In this document: in pieces, positions 8,204-16,490 of the stretch
Layout of the letters: each line of letters starts with the position of its first letter
Position numbering within the stretch: the stretch's first letter is position 1
DNA from: Mesorhizobium amorphae
GTDB lineage: Bacteria; Pseudomonadota; Alphaproteobacteria; Rhizobiales; Rhizobiaceae
Assembly: GCA_003240775.1 (NCBI GenBank)
Contig: QFNI01000007.1
Coordinates: 32,300-96,299 of the forward strand
DNA: 64,000 nucleotides
Reading direction: 5' to 3'
The notes under the pieces: model-generated
Told to the model about the DNA's origin: nothing
Databases searched by the model: none
The model's input: only the letters and a program-made list of their open reading frames with translations
Translations under genes and position numbers: made by a program

Positions 8204-8962
8204 TCAGGCGAGTTGCGCGAGAACGATGCGGATCACGGCGCGCGCGTAAAGCCAGAGCAGCGCTTCCTTGATCAGCACGAAGGCGACCGCGCCGAGCAAC
8301 GGGCGCCAAAGGGCGCGGGCGGAGGTCGCGCCGAAGAACTGGGCGAAGGCCCAAAACACGATGGCCCCTTCCACCCACACCATCAGCACGCCCGACCAGG
8401 CGCGGTGGGCGGCGATGGCATCGGGCGTTCCCCACCAGAGCAGCGGAGCCAGGCTGACGATGCTGGCGAGCAGGATCACGAAATGGGTGTAGGTGGCGAG
8501 CACCAGGTGCTCCACCGCGTTCAAGCCCCGCGCGCGCCAGAACACGAGCGAGGACGCGAGCCACACGGCCGCGATGCCGAGCGAGAACGACCATTTCGAA
8601 TAGGTCTGCACCAGCGCCAGCGCGCGGCCGAGCGTGGCGTTCTGCGATTCGAGATAGCCGGTCTGGTTGATCACGAGCAGCAGGAGCACGATGGCCGCCA
8701 GAAGCAGCTTGAGCGGGTGCACATGGGACAGGCGCGCGCCGAGCACGTAGTCGCGCGCCACAGCACCGGGCTGCAGCACCACGCGCAGGCCCGACCAGAC
8801 GAGGTTCGCCTCGAAGAGCCGCAGCTTCTCCCAGGCCTCGCCGCGCAGATCGCCCAAGCCGAAGCGCACCGCCTTCTTCTGACCGCAGGCCGCGCAATGG
8901 GGGGTGTGGAGCGGCTCGCCGCAGTTGCGGCAAAGGGCTTCCGCGAAATAGCGCTCGCCCAC
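8204..8962 (-). CDS. DUF3667-type membrane protein with N-terminal zinc ribbon
   Basis: About 252 residues if the GTG at 8962 is the start. The N-terminus carries a zinc ribbon (CxxC at 11/14 and CxxC at 23/26 in CRNCGEP and CAACGQK), followed by a helix with an RGEAWEKL motif and about five membrane helices. This layout fits DUF3667 proteins, inner-membrane proteins of unknown function. No ATG exists in the expected region. The frame remains open to about 9238, but that upstream stretch is not protein-like for this family. It lies 27 bp upstream of the M48-TPM gene on the same strand and may be co-transcribed with it. Confidence 0.65.
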   Translation of the reverse strand: MGERYFAEALCRNCGEPLHTPHCAACGQKKAVRFGLGDLRGEAWEKLRLFEANLVWSGLRVVLQPGAVARDYVLGARLSHVHPLKLLLAAIVLLLLVINQTGYLESQNATLGRALALVQTYSKWSFSLGIAAVWLASSLVFWRARGLNAVEHLVLATYTHFVILLASIVSLAPLLWWGTPDAIAAHRAWSGVLMVWVEGAIVFWAFAQFFGATSARALWRPLLGAVAFVLIKEALLWLYARAVIRIVLAQLA

Positions 8963-9129
8963 CCGCTCTGGTGCTGGCGGCGAGAACGCGATCCCCAGCC
9001 TCTGCCTCGTCCGCTTCAGCAGCGCCCCTGCCCTCCCCGGTGCCACGCCCCGGCCGGACTGGTGAAGGCCCGGCGGTTCGCGGGGTTTCCGAGAAGAATG
9101 GGGTGACACGAAGGCAGGCGGGGATCGGC

Positions 9130-9768
9130 TCAGGCCAAGCGGGGCGCGGACGCCTCGTATTTCTCCAGAAAGGCTTCGACAGGGAGAGAGCGAAAATCGG
9201 GGAGCGCCGCCCGCAGTGCTTCGTGGCTCCAATCCCACCAGGCGAGCGCCTGGAGGCGCTCGGCAACCTCATCGGAAAAGCGCCGCCGGATGGGCCGGGC
9301 GGGGTTACCGCCGACGATGGTGTAAGGCGCGACATCCTTGGAAACGATGGCGCCGGCCGCGATCACCGCGCCGTCTCCCACGGTTCGACCGGGTAGAATG
9401 ACCGCGCCGTGGCCGATCCAGACATCGTGGCCGATCGAGACGGGAAAGCTGCCCCGGCGCTCGAAGAAGGCCTGCTCGTCGGCTTCGCCCGCGAAATAGG
9501 CGGAGGCGCGGTAGGTGAAGTGGCTCTGGCTCGCGCGTTCCATCGGGTGGTTGCCGGGATTGATGCGCACATGGGAGGCGATCGAGCAGAACTTGCCGAT
9601 CGTGGAATAGCCGACCTCGCCGTCCTGGACGATGTAGGAATAGTCGCCCAGCGTCGTGTGACTCAGAAGGGTTCGCGCGGCCACCTCCGTGTAGCGGCCG
9701 AGCACGCAGTCGCGCACGTCCGCCGTCGGATCGATCACCGGCTCCACGCCCAGCTTCGGTTGCACCAT
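9130..9768 (-). CDS. Phosphonate-locus hexapeptide-repeat acyltransferase
   Basis: A 212-residue left-handed beta-helix acyltransferase with repeated hexapeptides (for example IGKFCSIA, IGHDVWIG, HGAVILPG, VGDGAVIAAGAIV) and the CatB-like end VGGNPARPIRRRF. Proteins of this subfamily are typically encoded beside phn genes and are named phosphonate-metabolism hexapeptide transferases. The likely role is acylation of an aminophosphonate or a detoxification step. It is divergent from phnC with a 130-bp shared promoter region. The start at 9768 has GGAG upstream. Confidence 0.82.
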   Translation of the reverse strand: MVQPKLGVEPVIDPTADVRDCVLGRYTEVAARTLLSHTTLGDYSYIVQDGEVGYSTIGKFCSIASHVRINPGNHPMERASQSHFTYRASAYFAGEADEQAFFERRGSFPVSIGHDVWIGHGAVILPGRTVGDGAVIAAGAIVSKDVAPYTIVGGNPARPIRRRFSDEVAERLQALAWWDWSHEALRAALPDFRSLPVEAFLEKYEASAPRLA

Positions 9769-9800
9769 GCCCGCGTCTCCCTTCGTCTGCGCGGGAGGCT

Positions 9801-9839
9801 TTGTCACCGCGCGATGACCGGGGCGTGACACCCTGTCAT
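9801..9839 (+). promoter_or_regulatory. Possible PhoB-binding half-sites upstream of phnC
   Basis: CTGTCAT at 9833-9839 is an exact Pho-box half-site, and TTGTCAC at 9801-9807 is a weaker one. They lie between the divergent acyltransferase and phnC genes, where phosphate control would be expected. The classical arrangement of two half-sites 11 bp apart is not seen, so this is only suggestive. Confidence 0.3.
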
Positions 9840-9898
9840 GAAAGCTTCGCGGAAGCGCCCTAGCGGTTGGGAAACGGACCCCGATGCGAGGCCCAGCC

Positions 9899-10711
9899 AT
9901 GCTCCAGATCTCAGGCGTTTCCCGCCGCTTCGGCCAGAAGCTCGCCGTGGACGACGTGACGCTTTCCATTCCCCAGGGCTCATTCGTGGGCGTGATCGGC
10001 CGTTCGGGCGCCGGCAAGTCGACGCTGCTCCGCCTCGTCAACCGCCTGGCCGAGCCGACCGCCGGGCGCATCCTCTACGAAGGCCGCGACGTGACCAAGC
10101 TCGGCGGCCGCGCGCTGCGCGAGTGGCGCGGCCAGTGCGCCATGATCTTCCAGCAGTTCAACCTGGTCGGCCGGCTCGACGTGCTGACCAACGTGCTGAT
10201 GGGGCGGCTCGCGCGGGTGCCCACCGCGTCCTCCGTGCTCCAGCTCTGGCGCGACGAGGACAAGGCGATGGCCTTGTCGGTGATGGAGGAGTTCGACATC
10301 GCGCCTTATGCGGCGCAGCGGGCGGAATCGCTGTCGGGCGGCCAGCAGCAGCGCGTGGCGATTGCGCGCGCCCTCGTGCAGGAGCCCTCGATCATCCTGG
10401 CCGACGAGCCCATCGCCTCGCTCGACCCGCGCAACACCAAGCGCGTGATGGACGCGCTCGCCCGCATCAACAAGCACTACAACATCACCGTGGTGTGCAA
10501 CCTCCACTCGCTCGAGATCGCGCGCGAATACTGCTCGCGCCTCGTCGGCATGTCGAACGGCCGCATGGTGTTCGACGGCACGCCCGACGCGCTGACGGAC
10601 ACGGTCGCGCGCGAGCTTTACGGCCTCGAGGCGCATGAGGCGCTGGGGCCGGCAGCCAACCAGATCCACCTTCCCGCAGCGGGCGCTCGCCCCGTCGCGG
10701 CCGTCGCCTGA
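9899..10711 (+). CDS. phnC: Phosphonate ABC transporter ATP-binding protein PhnC
   Basis: A 270-residue ABC ATPase with Walker A GRSGAGKST, signature LSGGQQQRV and Walker B ending IILADEP. It powers import of phosphonates through PhnE. ATG at 9899 was preferred over the in-frame ATG at 9884 because GAGG lies at a proper distance before it. It is the first gene of phnC-phnD-phnE1-phnE2, followed 67 bp later by phnD. Phosphonate-type ATPases carry the variant CNLHSLEIA at the switch, seen here, which supports PhnC over a generic amino-acid transporter. Confidence 0.95.
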   Translation: MLQISGVSRRFGQKLAVDDVTLSIPQGSFVGVIGRSGAGKSTLLRLVNRLAEPTAGRILYEGRDVTKLGGRALREWRGQCAMIFQQFNLVGRLDVLTNVLMGRLARVPTASSVLQLWRDEDKAMALSVMEEFDIAPYAAQRAESLSGGQQQRVAIARALVQEPSIILADEPIASLDPRNTKRVMDALARINKHYNITVVCNLHSLEIAREYCSRLVGMSNGRMVFDGTPDALTDTVARELYGLEAHEALGPAANQIHLPAAGARPVAAVA

Positions 10712-10778
10712 CGGTTTTCAACCCACTCCGCGAGCGAAACGACCTCTTCTCCTCCCAATCATCCAAGGAACCTCCCGC

Positions 10779-11714
10779 ATGTTCTCCCGCAGGACCGTGC
10801 TGTCGCTTGCCGCCGCAGCTTCTTTCGCCCTTTCCACCGCTTCCGCCTTCGCGCAGGACTGGAAGTCCCAGGTTTCCGAACTGACGCTCGGCGTGATCCC
10901 CGCCGAGAACGCGTCCACCACCGTGGACCGCTACACCCCGCTCGCCGAGTACCTCTCCAAGGAGCTCGGCGTTCCCGTGACGATGCGCGTCGCCAACGAC
11001 TATGCGGCGGTGATCGAAGGCCAGCGCGCCGGCAACATCCAGATCGCGTTCTACGGCCCCGCTTCCTATGCGCGCGCCGTGATGACGGGCGTCGAAACCG
11101 AGCCGATGGTCAACCAGCGCCACGAGAACGGCGTGAACGGCTATTATTCCGTGCTCTACGTGCTGAAGGACAGCCCCTACCAGTCGATCGCCGACCTTAA
11201 GGGCAAGAAGCTCGCGCTGGTGGATTCCAACTCCACCTCCGGCAACAACGCCCCGCGCTACTTCCTCAACCGCGACGGCTACGACGTCGACACCTTCTTC
11301 GGCGAAAGCGTCTATGCCGGCTCCCACGACAACGCCGTGCTGGCGCTCGCGCAGGGCACCGTGGATGCCGCCGCCAATTCCTGGAACACGGAAAACGACT
11401 CCAACCTCACCCGCATGGTCACCAAGGGCATCCTGAAGGACGCCAACGGCAAGACGCTGACCAAGGACGACTTCCGCATCGTGTTCAAGTCGGACATGCT
11501 GCCCGAGGGCCCGTTCTCGGTGCTTTCGACCCTGCCCGCGGACCTCAAGGCCGCGATCAAGCAGGCCTTCATCGACATGCCCACCAAGGACAAGGCCGGC
11601 TTCGACGCGCTGTCGGACGGCAAGGACCTGGGCTTCGTGCCGGTTTCGGCCGACGACTACAAGCCGATCATCGAGATGATCGAGTTCAACGACCAGCTCC
11701 GCAAGCGCTCGTAA
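10779..11714 (+). CDS. phnD: Phosphonate-binding periplasmic protein PhnD
   Basis: A 311-residue solute-binding protein with a signal peptide (about residues 1-25, ending AFAQ). Family hallmarks include LTLGVIPAENAS, the FYGPASYARA ligand-pocket motif and ALVDSNSTSGNNAPR. It captures phosphonates such as 2-aminoethylphosphonate for PhnCE. AAGGAA precedes the ATG. A strong hairpin directly after its stop separates it from the permease genes, probably keeping the binding protein more abundant than the membrane parts. Confidence 0.95.
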   Translation: MFSRRTVLSLAAAASFALSTASAFAQDWKSQVSELTLGVIPAENASTTVDRYTPLAEYLSKELGVPVTMRVANDYAAVIEGQRAGNIQIAFYGPASYARAVMTGVETEPMVNQRHENGVNGYYSVLYVLKDSPYQSIADLKGKKLALVDSNSTSGNNAPRYFLNRDGYDVDTFFGESVYAGSHDNAVLALAQGTVDAAANSWNTENDSNLTRMVTKGILKDANGKTLTKDDFRIVFKSDMLPEGPFSVLSTLPADLKAAIKQAFIDMPTKDKAGFDALSDGKDLGFVPVSADDYKPIIEMIEFNDQLRKRS

Positions 11715-11727
11715 CAGAGCCCGGCCG

Positions 11728-11765
11728 GGGGCCGTCCCGCATCGCGCGGGGCGGCCCCTCCTTTT
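11728..11765 (+). terminator. Intrinsic terminator or attenuator between phnD and phnE1
   Basis: A 13-bp stem (11728-11740 pairing with 11746-11758, one G-U pair) closes a 5-nt loop and is followed by CTCCTTTT. It sits inside the phn transport operon, so partial read-through is needed to express phnE1 and phnE2. Confidence 0.7.
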
Positions 11766-11783
11766 CGAGCGGAGCCGCACCCC

Positions 11784-12671
11784 TTGAGCGCACACGCTTT
11801 TCCCATCCTGCCGCCCGACCGGCTCCTGCCGCTGGCGCAGGCCTATCGCGCGGCCGTCTCGCGCAAGCGCATGCACACGGCACTCGGCCTTTGCGTGCTT
11901 GTCGTGCTCGTCGTGGCGAGCGGCTGGGCGGCCGAGGTGCGGCCCCAGGCGCTGTCCAACATCGGCAATTTCGGCTCCTATCTCGCGCGCACCCTGCCCG
12001 ACCTGTCCTGGGCGACGCTGGGCGAGGACATCCGCGCCTGGTACTGGGGCTTCGGCAAGTGGGCGGCACTCCTGGGCGAGACGCTGCTGATCGCCTATCT
12101 CGGCACGCTGCTCGGCGGCACCGCCGCCTTTCTTCTTTGCTTCTTCGCGTCCGCCAACCTCGTGAAGAGCCGAACGCTGCGCTTCGTGGCGCGGCGTTTC
12201 CTGGAATTCTGCCGCACGGTGCCTGAGATCGTGTTCGCGCTGTTCTTCGTGATAGCCTTCGGGCTGGGGCCGATGGCGGGCGTGCTCGCGCTCGCCATCC
12301 ACACGGCGGGCGCACTCGGCAAGCTGTTCTCCGAGGTGGTGGAGAACATCGACATGAAGCCCGTCGAAGGCGTGTCGTCCACGGGCGCTTCGTGGGTGCA
12401 GGCCGTGCGGTTCGCGGTTCTGCCCCAGGTGGCGCCGGGCTTCGCCTCCTACGGGCTCCTGCGCTTCGAGATCAATGTGCGGGGCGCCGGCGTGATGGGC
12501 TTCGTGGGCGCGGGCGGCATCGGGCAGGAACTCCTGATCGCCATCCGCAACTTCTATTATTCCGATGTCAGCGCCATCCTCCTGATGATCATCGCGACCG
12601 TGATCGCGATCGACCTCGTGACCGAGCGCGTGCGCCACCGGCTCATCGGTTTCGCGGGAGCGCAGGCATGA
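11784..12671 (+). CDS. phnE: Phosphonate ABC transporter permease PhnE (first copy)
   Basis: A 295-residue inner-membrane permease with about six helices and the BPD-transporter coupling segment (EGVSSTGASW, then RFAVLPQVAP). The ending FVGAGGIGQEL with a helix after it is typical of PhnE. The reading frame starts at a TTG (11784) preceded by GGAG; the next in-frame ATG is at 11871 and would remove 29 residues. The gene overlaps the second permease gene by 4 bp. The two PhnE proteins probably form a heterodimeric channel. Confidence 0.92.
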   Translation: MSAHAFPILPPDRLLPLAQAYRAAVSRKRMHTALGLCVLVVLVVASGWAAEVRPQALSNIGNFGSYLARTLPDLSWATLGEDIRAWYWGFGKWAALLGETLLIAYLGTLLGGTAAFLLCFFASANLVKSRTLRFVARRFLEFCRTVPEIVFALFFVIAFGLGPMAGVLALAIHTAGALGKLFSEVVENIDMKPVEGVSSTGASWVQAVRFAVLPQVAPGFASYGLLRFEINVRGAGVMGFVGAGGIGQELLIAIRNFYYSDVSAILLMIIATVIAIDLVTERVRHRLIGFAGAQA

Positions 12672-13528
12672 AGGCGACCCCTCTTCACCAGACCGCGATG
12701 GCCGACTTGGCAGGGCTGAAGGCCCGCCACCCCGCAGCCTTCACGGCCCCGCTCTCCGCGCGGGTGGCCAAGCTCGGGACGCTGGCGGCCGTGCTCGGGC
12801 TCGCGCTCTACGCCATGGTGCTGTTCGACTTCTCGCCGGTGCGGATCTGGAACGGGCTCGGGCGCCTGGGCGATTTCGCGGGCGCGATGCTGCCGCCCGA
12901 TCCGCAGGGGCGGTTCTGGTCTTTCGGCAAGGCGCTGGTGGAAACCGTGGCCATCGCGTTTCTGGGCACGCTGCTTGCCGCAAGCCTCGCGCTGCCGATG
13001 GCGTTTCTTGCGGCCAAGAACGTGATCCCCAACATCTTCGTGCGCTTTCCCGTGCGCCGCGCCTTCGACATCATGCGCTCGGTGGACACGCTGATCTGGG
13101 CGCTGATGTGGATCAACGTGGTGGGGCTCGGGCCCTTCGCGGGCGTTCTGGCCATCGCCTGCGCGGATTTCGGGGCGCTCGGCAAGCTGTTTTCCGAAGC
13201 CATCGAAGCGAGCGAGAAGCGAGCGGCCGAAGGGGTCGCGGCGTCCGGCGGCTCGCGCCTGCACCAGGTGCGCTTCGGCATCCTGCCGGGCGTGCTGCCG
13301 GTGATGGCGAGCCAAGTGCTCTACTTCTTCGAATCCAACACGCGCTCGGCCACCATCATCGGCATCGTCGGCGCGGGCGGCGTGGGGGTGTATCTGAGCG
13401 AACTGATCCGGGTGCTCGAACTCCAGCAGGTGGCGTTCCTGATCGGGATGATCCTGGTGACGGTCGCGGTGATCGACTGGGTGTCGACGAGGCTGCGGCT
13501 GGGATTGATCGGGAGGACGGGGGTTTAG
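12668..13528 (+). CDS. phnE: Phosphonate ABC transporter permease PhnE (second copy)
   Basis: A 286-residue permease paralogous to the preceding gene, with the coupling segment EGVAASGGSR followed by RFGILPGVLP and the ending IVGAGGVGVYLSEL. The start ATG overlaps the stop of the first phnE (ATGA), implying translational coupling. It is the last gene of phnCDE1E2; downstream lies a repeat-rich non-coding region. Tandem phnE genes are frequent in rhizobia. Confidence 0.93.
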   Translation: MKATPLHQTAMADLAGLKARHPAAFTAPLSARVAKLGTLAAVLGLALYAMVLFDFSPVRIWNGLGRLGDFAGAMLPPDPQGRFWSFGKALVETVAIAFLGTLLAASLALPMAFLAAKNVIPNIFVRFPVRRAFDIMRSVDTLIWALMWINVVGLGPFAGVLAIACADFGALGKLFSEAIEASEKRAAEGVAASGGSRLHQVRFGILPGVLPVMASQVLYFFESNTRSATIIGIVGAGGVGVYLSELIRVLELQQVAFLIGMILVTVAVIDWVSTRLRLGLIGRTGV

Positions 13529-13937
13529 CCAGTTTCGTTTCGCTTTGAGGGGGTGATGGGGCCGCCCCTTTGTCGCATTCCGGTGATCGGATTTTCGCGA
13601 GGTGGCGGGGTTACCCCCACCCCTAGCCCCTCCCCTCAAGGGGGAGGGGGACACCGGCTTGGACGGTTGTATCGGGAACTTGGGGACTGGTCGGGGTGCC
13701 TGCCCTCGGCGAATCTCTCGACCGGGTTGGCTGGAGTTGATCAGGCGGGAGTGTGGTGCCAGCCTTGCCGGTCCCCTCCCCCTTGAGGGGAGGGGTAAGG
13801 GGTGGGGGTGACGGGCCCGCCGCAATTCCGCATTCCGGTGATCAGCCCTTTCCGAGGTGGCGGCGTTTACCCCCACCCCTGGCCCCTCCCCTCAAGGGGG
13901 AGGGGAACACTGGCCCGGCCTGGGCAGTTGGGTTGGG
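13529..13937. repeat. Non-coding block with three GC-rich palindromic repeats and a decayed duplication
   Basis: This 409-bp gap has no credible gene. It holds three copies of a palindromic element (ACCCCCACCCCT-N-CCCCTCCCCTCAAGGGGGAGGGG): 13613-13650 forward, 13772-13810 inverted, 13869-13905 forward. The segment about 13560-13735 is also a diverged duplicate of about 13815-13995. Both contain CATTCCGGTGATC (13576 and 13831) and GGTGGCGG next to the palindrome, and the first copy ends in a relic of the pfpI 3' end. Confidence 0.7.
13682..13735 (-). pseudogene. Relic of the PfpI C-terminus
   Basis: Read on the minus strand, this stretch gives ERFAEGRHPDQSPS, closely matching EEFAEGKHPDQSRS at the C-terminus of the intact PfpI protein about 266 bp away. 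Similarity fades upstream of that. It is a fragment left by a local duplication, with no start codon and no complete domain. Confidence 0.65.
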
Positions 13938-14507
13938 TCAGACGCTGCGGGACTGGTCGGGGTGTTTGCCTTCGGCGAATTCCTCGACGAGCTTGGCGCA
14001 GAAGGCGGGAAGGTCGTCGGGCTTGCGGCTGGTGACGAGGCCCTTGTCGACCACGACCTCCTTGTCCTCCCAGTTCGCACCCGCATTCTCGAGATCCGTG
14101 CGGATGGACGCATAGGAAGTGACGTTGCGGCCGTCGAGCACGTCGGCCTCGGCCAGCACCCAGGGGCCGTGGCAGATCACGCCGACGGGCTTTTGCTGCT
14201 GGAAGAACTCGCGCACGAAGGCCACCGCATCCTTGTCGGCGCGCAGCTTGTCCGCACCCACCGTGCCGCCGGGGATCACGAGGCCGTCGAAGTCGGACGC
14301 CTTGGCATCGGCGAAGGTGACGTCCACCCGGTACTTGCCGCCCGCGTCGAGATCGCCGTTCACGGTCTCGGCCTCGCCGGACTTGATCGACACCACGGTG
14401 ACGCTCGCGCCTTCCTTTTCGACCGCCTCCTTGGGCTGGACGAATTCAGGCTCCTCGGTGCCGCGGGGGGCGATCAGGATGGCGATCTTCTTGTTCTGGA
14501 GCTTCAT
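13938..14507 (-). CDS. DJ-1/PfpI family protein (YraA/YhbO-like)
   Basis: A 189-residue class-I-amidotransferase-fold protein. The nucleophile elbow Cys lies in VGVICHGPWVL, and the acidic partner in RGTEEPEF near the N-terminus. Members act as stress-related deglycases, glyoxalases or peptidases; which activity applies here is not visible. The gene sits between the phn transport and phn lyase operons with no obvious functional tie. Its 3' end was partly duplicated downstream. The start MKLQNKKIA is preceded by AGGACCCTTCCC. Confidence 0.88.
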   Translation of the reverse strand: MKLQNKKIAILIAPRGTEEPEFVQPKEAVEKEGASVTVVSIKSGEAETVNGDLDAGGKYRVDVTFADAKASDFDGLVIPGGTVGADKLRADKDAVAFVREFFQQQKPVGVICHGPWVLAEADVLDGRNVTSYASIRTDLENAGANWEDKEVVVDKGLVTSRKPDDLPAFCAKLVEEFAEGKHPDQSRSV

Positions 14508-14588
14508 GGGAAGGGTCCTCGGTTCGGGCGCATGCGCCGGTTCTAGACGGGCGGTGAACGTCGAGGCTCCCAGCCCGTTCCCCTGGCT

Positions 14589-15368
14589 TCACGCCCCCTC
14601 GCCCACCACGAGCTCGATGCGGTCTGCGGCGAATTGCGCGTCGGTCGCCTGGATGGGAGTGCCCGCCGCATCCACGTTGACGCTTTCCGTGACGATCAGG
14701 ATACGATCCCCGTCGAGCGCCAGATCGCGCGCTTCGTCGGCACTTGCCACGCGCGCGGTGACACGCGTTTCGCGGCGCCGGTAGTCGGCGACGCCGCAGG
14801 CGGCGAGCGCCGGCGTGACCGCGCCCGTCTGCCGGAAGGCTTCGACGAAGCCTGCGAAGCGCGGCAGGGGAAAGAAGCTCGTGCCGAGCGAGACGGGCGC
14901 GCCGTCGCTGAAGCGCTTCATGCGGACGAGGAGAACGGGCGCACCAAGCGCCAGGCCGAGACGGGCGGCGATGCGGGCATCGGCCGCCACCTCGCCCGAG
15001 CCCACCAATTCCGCGCCGGCCGTGTGGCCTTCCGCCGCCATGATCGCCGTGAAGCGGGTGCGCGGGCCGATGGGATAGGGGATGCGGGGGCGGCCGACAA
15101 AGGTGCCGCTGCCGCGCGTGGCCTCGACCACGCCGGCATCCGCCAGCGCGGCCAGCGCGCGGCGCACCGTGTGGCGGTTGACGCCGAAGCGGGCGGCAAG
15201 CTCGGCCTCGGTGGGGAGCTTGGCGCCCGTGCCGAGCCCGCGCGCGCCGATCTCGGCCTCGATCAGATCGGCGATGCGCCGCCACACCGCGATGCCCTCG
15301 CCGCGCTGAACCGTCTGCCCTGTCATACCCACGTCACGCCTTGCCGCCATTTTGTTGTCGAGACCCAT
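14589..15368 (-). CDS. phnF: GntR/HutC-family regulator of the C-P lyase operon, PhnF
   Basis: A 259-residue regulator. An N-terminal winged helix (about residues 25-90, with LPTEAELAARFGVNRHTVRRAL) is followed by a UTRA ligand-binding domain (from about 105, RTRFTA...). It is divergent from phnG with 67 bp between the starts. It probably represses the phn operon and itself through the inverted repeat in that gap. ATG at 15368 was chosen; an upstream in-frame TTG at 15374 would add two residues. Confidence 0.92.
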   Translation of the reverse strand: MGLDNKMAARRDVGMTGQTVQRGEGIAVWRRIADLIEAEIGARGLGTGAKLPTEAELAARFGVNRHTVRRALAALADAGVVEATRGSGTFVGRPRIPYPIGPRTRFTAIMAAEGHTAGAELVGSGEVAADARIAARLGLALGAPVLLVRMKRFSDGAPVSLGTSFFPLPRFAGFVEAFRQTGAVTPALAACGVADYRRRETRVTARVASADEARDLALDGDRILIVTESVNVDAAGTPIQATDAQFAADRIELVVGEGA

Positions 15369-15403
15369 AGACAAATTTCCATGTTGTCTATACTCATAGA
15401 CAA
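15366..15403. promoter_or_regulatory. Putative PhnF operator in the phnF-phnG intergenic region
   Basis: TTGTCTA at 15384-15390 and TAGACAA at 15397-15403 form a perfect 7-bp inverted repeat with a 6-bp spacer. A third half-site, ATAGACAA at 15367-15374, overlaps the phnF start codon. The symmetry and location fit a GntR-type dimer controlling both divergent transcripts, including phnF autoregulation. Confidence 0.65.
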
Positions 15404-15435
15404 ATCACAGCAGGGCGGTCAACGACCGGCGGATC

Positions 15436-15891
15436 ATGACGGCAGGCAACGTGGATGTGGCGAAGCGGCAAGAGGCCATGCGGCTCTGCGCGCTGGCCAG
15501 CGCGGAGGAGTTGTCCGCGCTGGTGGAGCGGCTCGGCGGCACGGAAACCGTGTCCGACCTGCGCCGGCCCGAGCGCGGGCTTGTGATGCTGCAGGGCCGG
15601 GCGGGCGGCGAGGGTGCGGCCTTCAACCTGGGCGAAGCGAGCGTGGTGCGCGCGGCCGTGTCGCTTTCGGACGGAACGCTGGGCTTCGCCTACCATCTCG
15701 GCCGCGACGCGAAGAAGGCGCGCCATGCGGCGATCCTGGACGCGCTGCGCCAGCGGCCCGGCGGAGCGGACCGGGTGGACGGCGCGCTCGAGCCGGTGGC
15801 CCGCCGCATCACCGCCGAAGACAGGCTCGATGCCGAGCGGACGGCTGCGACGCGGGTCGAGTTCTTCACCATGACGCGCGGCGAGGACTGA
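15436..15891 (+). CDS. phnG: C-P lyase subunit PhnG
   Basis: A 151-residue protein that opens the C-P lyase operon. PhnG is a subunit of the PhnGHIJ core complex, which with PhnI transfers the ribose-triphosphate unit of ATP onto phosphonates. Family features include RQEAMRLCALA near the start, RPERGLVMLQGRAGG in the middle and GFAYHLGRDAKKA. The length matches the usual 145-155 residues. It lies 3 bp before the ATG of phnH. Confidence 0.93.
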   Translation: MTAGNVDVAKRQEAMRLCALASAEELSALVERLGGTETVSDLRRPERGLVMLQGRAGGEGAAFNLGEASVVRAAVSLSDGTLGFAYHLGRDAKKARHAAILDALRQRPGGADRVDGALEPVARRITAEDRLDAERTAATRVEFFTMTRGED

Positions 15892-15894
15892 GTG

Positions 15895-16488
15895 ATGGCT
15901 GCTCTTTCCCCAGGCTTCGCCGATGCGCCGCGCGAAGCGCAGACCGTGTTTCGCGCGGTGATGGAGGCGCTGGCCCGCCCCACCTCGCTTCAGCCGCTTG
16001 CAGCCGATCTCGACCCGCCAGCACCGCTTTCGGCCGAACTCGCCGCGGTGGCGCTGACGCTGTGCGACGGGGATTCGCCCGTCTGGCTCGACGCAAAGCT
16101 CGCGGCCGCGCCGGCGGTGGGGGTCTGGCTGCGCTTCCACACGGGCGCGCCGATCACGGATGATCCCGGCCAAGCCTCGTTCGCGCTCGCAGCCGACCCC
16201 GCAGACCTTCCGCCGCTCGCCGATTTCGCGCAGGGCACGGAGGAGTTTCCCGACCGCTCGACCACCATCGTGCTGGCAGCGCAGAGTTTCGGGGGCGCGG
16301 ATGGCATCCGGGTGTCGGGGCTGGGGATGCGGGGAGTGGAAACGCTTGCCGTCGAGCCGCTGCCACCCGATCTCGCCCGGCAGTGGCGGGAAAACCGCAG
16401 GGGCTTCCCGCGCGGGGTGGACCTCGTCTTTGCCGGCAAAGGATCGGTCGCCGGCCTGCCCCGCTCGTCGCGGATCGTGGAGGAATAG
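15895..16488 (+). CDS. phnH: C-P lyase subunit PhnH
   Basis: A 197-residue subunit of the C-P lyase core complex. Diagnostic segments are PREAQTVFRAVMEALARP near the N-terminus, TLCDGDSPVWLD, and WRENRRGFPRGVDLVF near the C-terminus. ATG at 15895 is used; a GTG immediately before it is also in frame. It is spaced 2 bp from phnI, in the standard GHIJ order. Confidence 0.94.
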   Translation: MAALSPGFADAPREAQTVFRAVMEALARPTSLQPLAADLDPPAPLSAELAAVALTLCDGDSPVWLDAKLAAAPAVGVWLRFHTGAPITDDPGQASFALAADPADLPPLADFAQGTEEFPDRSTTIVLAAQSFGGADGIRVSGLGMRGVETLAVEPLPPDLARQWRENRRGFPRGVDLVFAGKGSVAGLPRSSRIVEE

Positions 16489-16490
16489 CC

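Noticed and set aside
13529..13937. CRISPR array or integron-like repeats
   Set aside because: Repeats are palindromic, in both orientations and unevenly spaced, with no uniform spacers and no cas genes.
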